Origin: Chitinophaga hostae
GTDB taxonomy: Bacteria > Bacteroidota > Bacteroidia > Chitinophagales > Chitinophagaceae
DNA length: 64,000 nt
NCBI RefSeq assembly: GCF_018224885.1
Contig: NZ_JAGTXB010000002.1
Coordinates: 620,001-684,000 of the forward strand
Direction: 5' to 3'
Positions within the stretch are counted from its first letter, which is position 1, and each line of letters opens with the position of its first letter. The position numbers and the translations under genes are program-made. The notes under the pieces were generated by a model. It made no database searches, was not told the origin of the DNA, and saw only the letters and a program-made list of their open reading frames with translations. Of the stretch, positions 1 to 9,668 are shown piece by piece.

Positions 1-1020
1 CTGTCCTTCTTTTAAGGCGATCAGTCTTTCGTCCCTGAAATCGCCCAGTGTGCGTATCAGTGATTCCTTGGCAACTCCAGCCACTGCCGCAAGGTTTTCG
101 CGGCTGATGTCAATCGTAAAATTTTTATCTCCTGCTGTATTGTATTTCTTATCCAGCGTGATCAGTGCTTCGGCCACTTTTTTCCGAAGGGAATTGTAGG
201 CCAGCCCGATGAGCAGCTGTTCTTTTTCGGCCATTTCCCGGGAGAGCAGTTGTATAAATTTTCCCAGTACTTCCGGGTTGCTGCTGATCAGCTGCTGAAA
301 ATCTTTATGAGGGATAACGGCCAGCAGGGAGTCTTCCATGGCCTCCGCATTCTCCTGGTAATTGCCACCTTCCAGCAACGCCGTATAGCCCAGGAAATCG
401 CCTTCATTGTAGAGGCCCACGATCAGTTCTTTGCCGTCGTCGTTGCGCTTATAGGTTTTTACTTTTCCATGCAGCAGGTAATACAGGTATTCGGGCCTGT
501 TACCGGCAGCATAAATATTCTGTTTCTTTTTATAGTGGTTGGTATTGCGGTCTTCCTTCAACAGGGAAAGCTGTGCTGTGCCGTTGCTGGCGGAGAGGAG
601 TATATCTATTCCCTGCAAGCCGGTGGCCGGCGCCTGTTTTATTTCCGCGCATCTTTTCAGGCGGCTTTCGATAGCGCTCAGCAGCTCGGTGCCTTCAAAC
701 GGTTTGGTGATGTAATCGTCGGCGCCCATTTCCATTCCTTTTCGTATATCCGTTCTTTCTGATTTGGCGGTCAGGAAAATAAAGGGGGTTGTTTGAAGGG
801 CTTTGTTTTTATGCAGCATGTGTAACACGCCGTATCCATCCAGTACCGGCATCATGATATCGCATACGATGAGGTCGGGCAGGTGTTCTAAAGCCATAGA
901 CACGCCTTCTTTTCCATTGGTAGCGGTGAGTACCTGGTAGTTGGCCAGTTCCAGGATCTCGGCCACGTTTTCACAGATAGCCACGTTATCTTCTATCAGC
1001 AATATTTTTTCCATGGTCAT
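1..1020 (-). CDS. Response regulator fused to Crp/Fnr-type module (C-terminus off the window)
   Basis: Left-truncated: 340 codons are visible and the stop lies beyond base 1. Residues 4-125 form a receiver domain with the acidic pair E10-D11, phospho-acceptor D54 in VCDIMMP, and the conserved lysine in ITKPF. Residues about 155-270 look like a cyclic-nucleotide-binding beta-roll, and residues about 290-340 like a Crp-type winged helix (ISRENLAAVAGVAKESLIRTL). The architecture implies phosphorylation-controlled transcription, with the Crp-like part as output. The ATG at 1020 overlaps the kinase stop as TGATG, so the two are translationally coupled; an in-frame ATG at 1014 (MEKILLIEDN) is an equally plausible start. 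The kinase at 1020-2534 is the obvious partner. Whether the beta-roll binds a nucleotide cannot be told. Confidence 0.9.
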   Translation of the reverse strand, partial: MTMEKILLIEDNVAICENVAEILELANYQVLTATNGKEGVSMALEHLPDLIVCDIMMPVLDGYGVLHMLHKNKALQTTPFIFLTAKSERTDIRKGMEMGADDYITKPFEGTELLSAIESRLKRCAEIKQAPATGLQGIDILLSASNGTAQLSLLKEDRNTNHYKKKQNIYAAGNRPEYLYYLLHGKVKTYKRNDDGKELIVGLYNEGDFLGYTALLEGGNYQENAEAMEDSLLAVIPHKDFQQLISSNPEVLGKFIQLLSREMAEKEQLLIGLAYNSLRKKVAEALITLDKKYNTAGDKNFTIDISRENLAAVAGVAKESLIRTLGDFRDERLIALKEGQ

Positions 1021-2534
1021 CAGTTTTTGGGGAAGGGAAGGGAGACGATAAACTCCGTACCTTTTCCGGGAACGCTGTTGCACGACACGCTGCCATTCAT
1101 AAGTTCAGCATACCTGGCCACGATATGGAGGCCAAGGCCGGTGCCCTGAATGTTGGATACATGCTGGCTGCGGAAAAACCGCTCGAACAGGTGCTGACGG
1201 TCTTCTTCAGAAATGCCGATTCCTTTGTCCTTTACGGACAGCTGGAAGGTGGAATCGCTGCATTGCGTGCGGATAGAGATGATGGCACTTTCGGGAGAGA
1301 ATTTGATGGCATTGGATACGAGATTCATAACAATATGTTTAAGCAGTGTAGGGTCCAGGTACGCCTGGGTGGCGCCATGGTGTGCATAGTAGATGTTTTG
1401 CTGCGATTTTTTGAGTCCCTCCATTTCGCCCAGGATGTTACCGATATGTTTGGCGGCGTCAAAAGTTGCATAGCGTACCTGTATCTTTCCTTCTTCAATT
1501 TTACCCACGGAAAGAAAGTCGTTCAGTATATCGGTGAGCATATTTACAGAGGAGATAATGCGCTGGATATGTTTGCCCCGTTTAGCCACGTCTTCGGCGG
1601 CTTCATATTTCGATACCAGGTACACGGAAGAGAGGATGGCACTGAGGGGTGTCCTGAATTCATGCGAGGCCAGTGATACAAATCTTGATTTCAGTTCGTT
1701 GAGCTCCCTTTCCTTTTCCAGGGATATCCGCAGTTCGGATTCCGCTTCTTTTATGCTGGAGAGGTCAATGGCGATCCCGATATAACCGGTAATGTCGTTG
1801 CCTTCACGGATAGCCGATACCGTGAGTGATACCGGGAGAGAGCTGCCGTCCTTCCGGATGTACAGCCATTCGTATTCGTTGAACAGATTTAGTTTAGCCT
1901 TGATCGTTAGCGTTTCCATACCGGGTTCTACCGGTTGCTGCAGCTGCCTGGAAAATTCTTCTGCCCGCAGGGCTACTTCATCCTGGTCGTGCAGCATGAG
2001 CGGGGTATATATATCAATGACTTCGCTGGCTTTATAGCCGAGTATCCTTTCGGCAGCGGGGTTAAACCATTTTATAAAGCCATCGGTATTGATAACAATG
2101 ATCATGGCGCCGGCGTTGGACCAGAGGCTGTTTAGCAAGCTGTTCATCCGCTGGAGGGTACCATCTTTGATGGCGGCCTCCTTTTTCTGCTGATCCAGTT
2201 GCTGCCTGGTTTGCTCAGAGGTTTTTCTGTCGGAGATGTCCATGATGTAGATGATGGTTAGTACTCCTTCCGGTGTGCTGTGCTCGCCTTTGCTCACTTC
2301 TACGGGGAATTTACTGCCGTCTTTCCGCAGTGCACTATATTCTGTGTCGTTGCAGGGCAGGAGGAGAGATATGGGCTGCCCGGTAATGTCTTCTTTCGTA
2401 TAGCCGAACTGGTTAAGCAGGAAGGGGTTAGCCATGAGTATATTGCTATGGCTATCGGCTACCAATATACCAACAGTGGCGTGATTAAAGAGTACTTCGA
2501 AACCTATGTAATTATTTTGGGCGATGTTAATCAT
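1020..2534 (-). CDS. PAS-domain sensor histidine kinase
   Basis: 504 aa with no transmembrane segment, so probably a cytoplasmic sensor. Two PAS domains (about residues 12-105 and 135-265, the second with the PAC-like stretch EWLYIRKDGSSLPVSL) precede a HisKA domain with phospho-acceptor H291 in SHEFRTP. The HATPase domain has N-box NLVSNAIKFS, G1 DKGIGI, F-box LFERFF and G2 GTGLGL, so all catalytic boxes are intact. The stop overlaps the start of the downstream receiver/Crp regulator by one base, making them a two-gene operon. The signal is unknown; PAS domains often sense redox state, oxygen or small ligands. The divergent gene across 183 bp is a permease. Confidence 0.93.
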   Translation of the reverse strand: MINIAQNNYIGFEVLFNHATVGILVADSHSNILMANPFLLNQFGYTKEDITGQPISLLLPCNDTEYSALRKDGSKFPVEVSKGEHSTPEGVLTIIYIMDISDRKTSEQTRQQLDQQKKEAAIKDGTLQRMNSLLNSLWSNAGAMIIVINTDGFIKWFNPAAERILGYKASEVIDIYTPLMLHDQDEVALRAEEFSRQLQQPVEPGMETLTIKAKLNLFNEYEWLYIRKDGSSLPVSLTVSAIREGNDITGYIGIAIDLSSIKEAESELRISLEKERELNELKSRFVSLASHEFRTPLSAILSSVYLVSKYEAAEDVAKRGKHIQRIISSVNMLTDILNDFLSVGKIEEGKIQVRYATFDAAKHIGNILGEMEGLKKSQQNIYYAHHGATQAYLDPTLLKHIVMNLVSNAIKFSPESAIISIRTQCSDSTFQLSVKDKGIGISEEDRQHLFERFFRSQHVSNIQGTGLGLHIVARYAELMNGSVSCNSVPGKGTEFIVSLPFPKN

Positions 2535-2717
2535 ACAGGTAATGACCCTTTCTTCGGTGCTGTATAAATTTAATGATTCCCGGTGGAATAAAATACGGCT
2601 TGTCCAAAAATGAACGTTAAGTGTTTTATAATGAACATAGTTTTTTTTATTGTATGGATAACTGTTTAAAAATAATCGCCATATTGTATTGGCATTTCAT
2701 TGGCGCCACAAAAAGCT

Positions 2718-5114
2718 ATGCTGGAAAACTACCTGAAAACGGCTATGCGGAGTTTGTTCCGTAACAAGAGATATACCCTGATCAATATTACCGGTCTTAC
2801 GGTAGGATTGGCTGTATGCATTACTATTTTTATACTGATCCGTTTTGAAACGGGGTATGATGATTTTCACCAACAGGGTAACCGTGTTGTCAGGTTGTTG
2901 ACCAGGTTTAACCACTCCCTGAACGGCGTTCCCCGGTCGTCGGGAACACCGTTTGCACTACCGGGCGTATTAAAGGAAGAAGTGCCCCAGGTGGCGGCGG
3001 TAGCGCCGATCGCATCACTTCAGGATATGCCGTTGACAGTTCCGGATGAGAAGCGTATCAACCGGAAAACATTTAAAGAAAAAAAAGGCGTGGTGGCTAT
3101 TTCGCCGGCATTCTTCCGGGTATTTTCTTATTCCTGGCTGGCAGGAACACCGGCGGCACTCTCGCAAATGGATGCCATTGTATTATCCAGGGAAACGGCG
3201 ACGCGTTATTTCGGCGACTGGCGGCAGGCGATGGGAAAAACGGTGGAGATGCCGGGACCTATACCCATGAAAGTGAGTGGTATCGTGGATATTCCCGCCA
3301 ATACAGAATTTTGTTTTAAGGCGATGCTTCCCTACCAGTTAATATTTCCCTCTTCTACTGACTGGGGAAGCGTTTCAGAGAGTCATCAGTGTTATGCACT
3401 GCTGGCGCCGCATGCCGATGAACGTCGTTTACAAACACAACTCAACCTGCTGGCACACAAGTATATTCCGCCGGAAATAAATAATACGCTCGAGTTCCAG
3501 CCTTTGTCGGCAGTTCACCTGGACGATAGTCTGTCTAATATGGGTGGTAATGGCATTAATAAAAGCCGCATCCGGATGATGTGGTGCATTGCCCTGCTTA
3601 TTCTGCTGGTAGCGGGAGTGAACTTTGTAAACCTGTCAACCGCTCAGGCAGTGAAACGAGCGAGGGAAGCGGGTGTTCGCAAAGTGCTGGGAGGTAATAA
3701 CCGCCAGCTAAGGAGACAGTTCCTGGCCGAGACATTTATATTGGTATTCACCGCCGGAGTGCTGGCGTTGTTACTGGTGGCGGCAAGTTTGCCGGCGGTA
3801 GGGAACCTGTTGCATATTAATCTGCAGTTGACCCTTCTTTTTCAACCGCAGGTAATGATTTTTTTCTTCCTGGTAACGGTAATGGTTACACTGGCTGCAG
3901 GTTTTTATCCGGCTGTTATCATCACCAGGTTTAACCCGGTGCAGGTATTAAAAGGACAGTTGCTGACTATACCGGCGGGTGGATTTACATTGCGTAAAAC
4001 GCTGGTAGTATTTCAGTTCGCAGTGGCGCAAACACTGATTATTGCTATGCTGGTGATGGTAAAACAAACGTATTATTTTGATACCATGCCAATGGGATTT
4101 GAGAAACGGCTGATCCTGAATGTTCCGGTTGCCGGCGATAGCGCGGGGATGAGTAAAATTGGATTGCTGCATGGCAGGGTGGCTGCCTTGCCCGCAGTAG
4201 CCGATATCAGCTTTAGTATGGCGCCCCCGGCTGATGGCAATAATACCTATACAGGCTTTAATTTTAATCATGCCCCGGAGCCTGCCCCATTTCAGGCAGT
4301 CTATAAGTCGGTGGATGCCAGGTTTCTGTCGCTTTACCAGATGTCGCTGGCTGCCGGCAGAAATGTAACGGCTACTGATAGCATCCGGGAGTTCATGATA
4401 AATGAAACCATGGTAAAGCAGTTGGGTTATCATCATGCTGAGGATGTGCTCAATAAGGAAATAGCGCTGTGGGATGGCGCTGTGAAAGGGCTTATTGTGG
4501 GGGTAGTAAAAGATTTTAATACTTCTTCCGGGAAAGACAAGGTACCACCGGTGATGCTTTATAATTACCCGAACAGCCGTAACATGGCATCAGTTAAACT
4601 AACGGCGGCCGGGCTGCCAGGTACGGTCGATAAAATAGGAACGATCTTTAAGTCGCTGTATCCGAATGATCCTTATGATCCGCGATTCCTGGACGATACC
4701 ATTGCTGCTTTTTATGTACATGAAGTACAGCTGACCCGGCTTTACCAGTTATTCGCCGCCATCGCTGTTTTTCTCAGCTGCCTGGGGTTATACGGGCTGT
4801 CGTCCTATATGGCCGTACAGCGGCTAAAAGAGGTAGGAATCCGGAAAATACTGGGCGCCACTACAGCCAATATCGTTTACCTGTTTTCCGGGGAGTTTAT
4901 GCTGCTGGTTAGCGCCGCATTTTTGCTGGCGGCTCCGCTGGCCTGGTATTTCCTGCATCAGTGGCTGCAATCATATGCCTATAGTACGCCGCTGAGCTGG
5001 TGGGTATTTGGTGTGGGTGGAGCTGCTACTGCTATGATTGCATTGATAACAGTAGGATATCATGCTGTCAGGTCTGCGGTAACAAACCCCGCCCTGCATT
5101 TGAGAAATACCTGA
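2718..5114 (+). CDS. ABC transporter permease, MacB/FtsX type
   Basis: 798 aa from the ATG at 2718; the frame opens 18 bases earlier with a TTG, but MLENYLKTAMRSLFRNK is the usual beginning of this Bacteroidota family. One N-terminal membrane helix (about residues 17-40) is followed by a MacB-like periplasmic domain, an FtsX core with helices around 285-305, 340-370 and 385-410, a second periplasmic domain, and three C-terminal helices. VREAGVRKVLGG-like and LKEVGIRKILGA stretches are the coupling loops of the duplicated FtsX cores. Such proteins export or mechanotransmit using a separate ATPase. No ATPase gene is adjacent, so the partner must be encoded elsewhere. It is divergent from the PAS kinase, which might sense the same stress. 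Confidence 0.9.
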   Translation: MLENYLKTAMRSLFRNKRYTLINITGLTVGLAVCITIFILIRFETGYDDFHQQGNRVVRLLTRFNHSLNGVPRSSGTPFALPGVLKEEVPQVAAVAPIASLQDMPLTVPDEKRINRKTFKEKKGVVAISPAFFRVFSYSWLAGTPAALSQMDAIVLSRETATRYFGDWRQAMGKTVEMPGPIPMKVSGIVDIPANTEFCFKAMLPYQLIFPSSTDWGSVSESHQCYALLAPHADERRLQTQLNLLAHKYIPPEINNTLEFQPLSAVHLDDSLSNMGGNGINKSRIRMMWCIALLILLVAGVNFVNLSTAQAVKRAREAGVRKVLGGNNRQLRRQFLAETFILVFTAGVLALLLVAASLPAVGNLLHINLQLTLLFQPQVMIFFFLVTVMVTLAAGFYPAVIITRFNPVQVLKGQLLTIPAGGFTLRKTLVVFQFAVAQTLIIAMLVMVKQTYYFDTMPMGFEKRLILNVPVAGDSAGMSKIGLLHGRVAALPAVADISFSMAPPADGNNTYTGFNFNHAPEPAPFQAVYKSVDARFLSLYQMSLAAGRNVTATDSIREFMINETMVKQLGYHHAEDVLNKEIALWDGAVKGLIVGVVKDFNTSSGKDKVPPVMLYNYPNSRNMASVKLTAAGLPGTVDKIGTIFKSLYPNDPYDPRFLDDTIAAFYVHEVQLTRLYQLFAAIAVFLSCLGLYGLSSYMAVQRLKEVGIRKILGATTANIVYLFSGEFMLLVSAAFLLAAPLAWYFLHQWLQSYAYSTPLSWWVFGVGGAATAMIALITVGYHAVRSAVTNPALHLRNT

Positions 5115-5115
5115 T

Positions 5116-5829
5116 CTACTTCTGATTAACAGGTGTTTCTATCACCAGGAATTCCGTTTTTTCAGCACACTGCAGCGTTACCTCACCGGTTTCCCACAGC
5201 CCGATGGCGTCGCGTTCCTGCAATACCTGGTCCTGTACCCTTAAACCACCGGCAATAGAAAAAATGAAGACACATTTATTGAGCGGGTTAAACGTATAGC
5301 TGAGCTGGGTAGGCTGCTCGTAATAGCCGAGCGATAATTTTGCGTTCTGGTTAATCCAGCAATGCTGCAGCCCCTCTTCTCCTGAAACAATGGTCACCAG
5401 TTTATTTTTCCGGTTTGCTTTCGGAAAGCTCCGCTGCTGGTAGCGGGGAGCAATGTTTTGCTGTTTAGGCGCAATCCAGATCTGGAGGAAGTTTACTTCT
5501 TCCGAACCTATGTTATATTCTTCATGTCTTAGTCCACTGCCGGCACTCATAATCTGTACCGCGGGTGCTTCAATTTCTGTGCTATATCCCATGGTATCTT
5601 TATGGTTCATTTTCCCTTTCAGCAAAACGGAAATGATCTCCATGTTTACATGCGGGTGAATACCGAAGCCTTTGCCGGCTTCCACGAAATCGTCGTTAAA
5701 AGCGATCAGCGATCCGAAGGCGCTGCGCATGGGAGCATAATAATCACTGAAGCTGAAAAAGAAATTACTTTTCAGCCAGCCTATATCTTTGACCCCCCTT
5801 TCACTGGCGGGGAAATGTTGCATTTTCAT
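5116..5829 (-). CDS. Pirin family protein
   Basis: 237 aa, a bicupin of the usual pirin/YhhW length. The N-terminal cupin carries the four metal ligands expected for pirins: H58 and H60 in GIHPHVNME, then H102 and E104 in LRHEEYN. Pirins are cytosolic iron proteins; some members (YhhW, human pirin) oxidise quercetin, others act as co-regulators, and the physiological substrate here is unknown. Translation may start at residue 1 or at M3 (MQHFPASERG). It converges with the permease gene (one base apart) and is divergent from the TonB receptor across 169 bp. It shows no obvious functional link to either neighbour. Confidence 0.92.
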   Translation of the reverse strand: MKMQHFPASERGVKDIGWLKSNFFFSFSDYYAPMRSAFGSLIAFNDDFVEAGKGFGIHPHVNMEIISVLLKGKMNHKDTMGYSTEIEAPAVQIMSAGSGLRHEEYNIGSEEVNFLQIWIAPKQQNIAPRYQQRSFPKANRKNKLVTIVSGEEGLQHCWINQNAKLSLGYYEQPTQLSYTFNPLNKCVFIFSIAGGLRVQDQVLQERDAIGLWETGEVTLQCAEKTEFLVIETPVNQK

Positions 5830-5964
5830 ATATTAAGGAACAGTAGTTGGATTAAAATTGTTTGAAAGCGGGAGGCTTTTCCGGTTAAATCTAAGTTAAT
5901 ATCAAATTTCCGGATCTCGCAAATATGTTTCCCGAACTCGTAAAGTAAAATTTTTTTATGCCCT

Positions 5965-5972
5965 TACTTTTG
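5965..5972 (+). promoter_or_regulatory. Putative Bacteroidota -7 box of the receptor operon
   Basis: TACTTTTG matches the TAnnTTTG consensus recognised by the Bacteroidota primary sigma factor and lies 27 bases before the ATG of the TonB receptor, leaving a short leader. A clear TTG element at -33 is not seen; a T-tract occupies 5950-5957. Confidence 0.45.
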
Positions 5973-5998
5973 TTGCACAATTTCAGATAACCTTTACC

Positions 5999-8083
5999 AT
6001 GTATAGATATCTATTCCTGTTTGCCTGCATCATGCGGGCAGGGATCCTTTTTGCCCAAACAGATACTACCGGCAGCAATAAAGTATTGCAGGAGGTGGTA
6101 GTAACTGCTACCCGCAACGAGCAACTGCTGAGTAAAGTGCCTGTACCGGTAACGGTAATTACCAAACAACAGGTGCAGTCGATGGGTGCTGTATTGTTAC
6201 AGCAGGTGCTGGCAGAACAAACAGGATTGTTTATCACCTCCAATCATGGAACAGGCGTGCAGATGCAGGGGCTCGAAGCCGAATATACATTGATCCTGCT
6301 GGATGGCGAACCGCTGATCGGGCGCACTGCAGGCACTTTTGACCTGTCGAGGATCGTAGTCAGTAATATTGAAAGAATAGAGATCATTAAAGGACCGGTT
6401 TCTTCCCTGTATGGCAGCGATGCCCTGGCCGGTGTTATTAATATTATTACTGCCGGTAACAAACAACAAGGGGTTACCAGTATTGGTGGCCGGTATGGTT
6501 CCAATAATGTGTACACGCTGGATGGTAATACGCGTATTCCTTATCAGAAGGGATCCTTTGCTGCCGGTGTCAGCATGTATAACAGTAACGGATACACGCT
6601 TGGAAATGCGGCTTCACCTACCGTATCGCCGTTTAAAACTTACACGGCACAATCCCGGTGGGAGCACGACTGGTCGCCCCGGTGGCATACCTCGTTGTCT
6701 GGCAGGTATTATGAACAACGCTACAACAGCTATTTCCAGGATACCAAAGGCCGCGTAAGCGATGTTGGAAAGGAAAAAGATATGAACGCTTCCTGGCAGG
6801 TGCGTCATACTCCCGGGAAAAATTTCAGCGAAGTGCTGCGGTTATATTACTCACGGTATGCTACCAATGAAGAGATGCGCTATCAGCAGGATAACAGTAT
6901 CTATGATGTGTCGTTCTTCAAACAGCAGTATATAAAACCCGAATACCAGGCTGATTGGCAGCTTCATCCGAAACACCAGCTTACCGGTGGTATAGGTTAT
7001 ATACACGAGTCGCTGGAAGCTACCAGGTACGATAACCGTATGGCTTTTAATTCAGGCTATGTATTTATACAGGAAAACTGGAAACCTGCCGGCGCATGGA
7101 ACATATTGATAGGAGGAAGGTTTGATACGCATAACCAGTACCCTTCTCAGTTTAGCCCGAAGGTATCGCTGTCGTATAATATAAACCGCGACTGGCGTAT
7201 ACTCGGCGCCGTTGGACGCGGGTACCGTGCACCTGATTTCAGGCAGCTGTACCTGCATTTTAATAATGCCGCGGTGGGATATACTGTACTGGGAACCCGG
7301 CTGGCCGCAGCAGTGTTGAAGGAAATGCAGCAGCAGGGACAAATTAAACAGGTGAATATAGACCCTGCGCAGACAAAAGAACTGGATGCAGAAAGTTCCT
7401 GGTCGTATAACCTGGGTATACAGGGAAAAGCTTTTGCCAATACAAAGGTTAAAGTGAACTTCTTTTACAATGCGGTGAAGAACCTGATAGATACCCGCAC
7501 CATTGCCGTGAAAACAAATGACCTGGCGGTATACAGCTATGTGAATGTACACAGCATCAGCACTTCCGGCGCGGAGGTGGAGCTGTTGCAACCGCTGGGC
7601 GCTTACTGGCAGGTATCCGGTGGCTACCAGTACCTGCGGTCGAAAGATAATGACCTGTTTAAAAAAGTAAAGAACGGCGAAGTATATACGAAAGATGCCG
7701 GTACCGGCGATACCCGCGCGCTGAAGACCAGCGAATATTTTGGATTGTTTAACCGTTCCCATCACTCCGGAAATATTAAAATAGCGTATATCCATCCGCG
7801 TTTGGGCGTGGATGCCAATGCCAGGGTATTGTATCGCAGTAAATATGGCTTCACAGATGAGAATGGAAATAATACGCCGGATCTGAAATCGGAGTTTGTA
7901 CCCGGGTATACCACTGTTAACCTGGCTGCCGCAAAATCATTGTTCAGCAAGCAACTCCGGTTGCAGGCCACCCTTGAAAATATTTTTAACTATACCGATC
8001 CGCAACATATTGCTACCATGCCCGGTCGCATATATTCGGTGGGTTTAACCTGGAATTTTTATCACGCCGTAAATAAACAATAA
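5999..8083 (+). CDS. TonB-dependent receptor, probably for haem (HmuR-like)
   Basis: 694 aa with a signal peptide ending near LFAQ (residue 20). A TonB-box-like stretch LQEVVVTATR precedes the plug domain (about 35-145: LILLDGEPLIGR, IEIIKGPVSSLYGSDALAGVINII). A 22-strand barrel follows and ends in an aromatic strand (SVGLTWNFYHAV). There is no STN or carboxypeptidase-like extension, so this is a plain transporter rather than a SusC. The next gene encodes an HmuY-like lipoprotein only 9 bases downstream, the arrangement of hmuYR haem-uptake operons (with reversed order here). The outer membrane is the expected location. Haem specificity is inferred only from that neighbour. Confidence 0.9.
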   Translation: MYRYLFLFACIMRAGILFAQTDTTGSNKVLQEVVVTATRNEQLLSKVPVPVTVITKQQVQSMGAVLLQQVLAEQTGLFITSNHGTGVQMQGLEAEYTLILLDGEPLIGRTAGTFDLSRIVVSNIERIEIIKGPVSSLYGSDALAGVINIITAGNKQQGVTSIGGRYGSNNVYTLDGNTRIPYQKGSFAAGVSMYNSNGYTLGNAASPTVSPFKTYTAQSRWEHDWSPRWHTSLSGRYYEQRYNSYFQDTKGRVSDVGKEKDMNASWQVRHTPGKNFSEVLRLYYSRYATNEEMRYQQDNSIYDVSFFKQQYIKPEYQADWQLHPKHQLTGGIGYIHESLEATRYDNRMAFNSGYVFIQENWKPAGAWNILIGGRFDTHNQYPSQFSPKVSLSYNINRDWRILGAVGRGYRAPDFRQLYLHFNNAAVGYTVLGTRLAAAVLKEMQQQGQIKQVNIDPAQTKELDAESSWSYNLGIQGKAFANTKVKVNFFYNAVKNLIDTRTIAVKTNDLAVYSYVNVHSISTSGAEVELLQPLGAYWQVSGGYQYLRSKDNDLFKKVKNGEVYTKDAGTGDTRALKTSEYFGLFNRSHHSGNIKIAYIHPRLGVDANARVLYRSKYGFTDENGNNTPDLKSEFVPGYTTVNLAAAKSLFSKQLRLQATLENIFNYTDPQHIATMPGRIYSVGLTWNFYHAVNKQ

Positions 8084-8092
8084 GCACCTGAT

Positions 8093-8683
8093 ATGAAAAT
8101 ACAATTTCAAACAGCAGGCATACTGATGCTGTCGCTGGTATCATTATTCTCCTGTAGCAAAAACGATGACAAAGTAACGCCTGCTCCTTCTGTTTCACCG
8201 GAATCGAAAGTAGTGGCCAATCTGGACGCCGACGCGGGAAACAAAGGCAGTTTTACCTTGTACAGCCTGGCAGATAATAAAGTTGTTCCAAACAGCGACT
8301 CTGCGACCACGAAATGGGATATCGGGTTTAAGGCCACCACCATTATTATTAACGGCGGCAGCAGCGGCCCGGGCAAAGGGGAAGCGCAGGTAGTGAGTGG
8401 CTTATACAGCACCTTGTTGGTAGCGCCGGAGTCGGGATACACGACAGACGCTGCTGCGAAAAAAGCTATTACAGGCTGGTATTCCTATAACATGACCACA
8501 CATGTTATTTCGCCGGTGACCGGTGCCGTGATCGTGTTGAAAACTGCTAACGGGAATTATGCCAAACTGGAGGTAACCAGTTATTACAAAGATGCACCTG
8601 CTACTCCTGATGCCAATTCATTGAGCCGCTACTACCGTTTCCAGTATGTATACCAGGCAGATGGCTCCCGCAATTTTAAATAA
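8093..8683 (+). CDS. HmuY-like haem-binding lipoprotein
   Basis: 196 aa lipoprotein with lipobox LVSLFSC and lipidated C21, followed by a flexible linker rich in Pro and Ser. The remainder resembles the HmuY family: an N-terminal strand repeat (GSFTLYSLADNKVV), DIGFKATTIIINGG, and the C-terminal signature YYRFQYVYQADGS. HmuY proteins capture haem at the cell surface and pass it to a TonB receptor, here the gene just upstream. The two histidine haem ligands of Porphyromonas HmuY are not evidently conserved, as the only histidine after the signal peptide is in MTTHVIS. Ligand and coordination may therefore differ. Confidence 0.82.
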   Translation: MKIQFQTAGILMLSLVSLFSCSKNDDKVTPAPSVSPESKVVANLDADAGNKGSFTLYSLADNKVVPNSDSATTKWDIGFKATTIIINGGSSGPGKGEAQVVSGLYSTLLVAPESGYTTDAAAKKAITGWYSYNMTTHVISPVTGAVIVLKTANGNYAKLEVTSYYKDAPATPDANSLSRYYRFQYVYQADGSRNFK

Positions 8684-8703
8684 TTTTTTAAAAGAATATT
8701 TTC

Positions 8704-9648
8704 ATGAAACATATCATCACCATTACGGCAGCCTGTATAGCCATGAGTGCCACTGCCCAGCAAAAAGTTACAGATAAGCTGACGGCCGACAAGGCAGCCA
8801 TTAAAAGTATGTGTGGCTGCCAGGAAGTGACGTTTGAGTATACGGAAACTTTTCCCGGTGACAGCAGTTATAAACCTAAGGGCTATCATAAGATTATAGA
8901 TGCCGTGGAGTATGTGACAGTAGCCGCGGAAGACGGGCATCGTATTGTGTTACAGCATTTGTTGATAGCAGACAGTAATGTGATCAAGCACTGGACGGAA
9001 GACTGGCAATATGAAAACCAGCAGTTGCTGGCGTACAACCAGGATAATGAATGGAGGAAGGTAACGCTCCCCGCAGCGCAGGTAAAAGGGCAATGGACGC
9101 AGAAGGTATATGGTGTGGATGATGAACCCCGTTATGAGGGCAGCGCCACCTGGGTGCATGCGGATGGTCGCCATTATTGGGAGGCTGCCAGTGATGCGCC
9201 TTTACCGCGCAGGGAATATACTACGCGTAAGGATTACAATGTATTGCATCGCATTAATCACCATGAAATTACCGCAGCTGGCTCCGTGCATGAACAGGAT
9301 AACCTGAAAGTGATCCGTGCCAATGGTAAGGATAAAGTTATTGTAGGTGAAAAAGGATTGAATACCTATAACCGCACTGATGAAAGCAGGTGCCTGCAGG
9401 CGAAGGAATGGTGGGAGCAGAACAAGGCCTTCTGGGCGGTAGTGCGCAAAGGTTGGGAAAAGGTGTATGGCGCCAGCAGTGTTATTAATCTGCAAAAGAA
9501 GGTGAATAATGAGCCTTTGTATAAAGTGATGATGGCGCTGGAAGAAAAGGCATTCAAAAAAGAACTGGCTGGTGAAGCACTTGAAAAAGAAATTACGAAA
9601 ACCCTACAGCAGTTTGCCACAAACAACGAGTTGAGTTTACAACGATAA
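8704..9648 (+). CDS. Secreted DUF6607-like protein of the haem-uptake operon
   Basis: 314 aa with a signal peptide ending near SATAQQ. The mature protein begins with the signature AIKSMCGCQEVTFEYTETF, which I associate with DUF6607, a family often found beside HmuY/TonB genes. It is charged and rich in Trp and Tyr, with a helical C-terminus (residues about 275-312) and no membrane helix. The CxC pair at residues 38-40 might bind metal or haem, but this is only a guess. It is the last gene of a three-gene unit with short gaps, followed by a strong terminator. Family assignment is from memory of the motif and should be treated as moderate. Confidence 0.75.
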   Translation: MKHIITITAACIAMSATAQQKVTDKLTADKAAIKSMCGCQEVTFEYTETFPGDSSYKPKGYHKIIDAVEYVTVAAEDGHRIVLQHLLIADSNVIKHWTEDWQYENQQLLAYNQDNEWRKVTLPAAQVKGQWTQKVYGVDDEPRYEGSATWVHADGRHYWEAASDAPLPRREYTTRKDYNVLHRINHHEITAAGSVHEQDNLKVIRANGKDKVIVGEKGLNTYNRTDESRCLQAKEWWEQNKAFWAVVRKGWEKVYGASSVINLQKKVNNEPLYKVMMALEEKAFKKELAGEALEKEITKTLQQFATNNELSLQR

Positions 9649-9668
9649 ACGAGTGGATAAGAAAAGCA

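Noticed and set aside
7052..7795. Long minus-strand frame inside the TonB receptor
   Set aside because: It is a shadow of the plus-strand receptor, whose domains run unbroken through the region, and it shows no protein motif.
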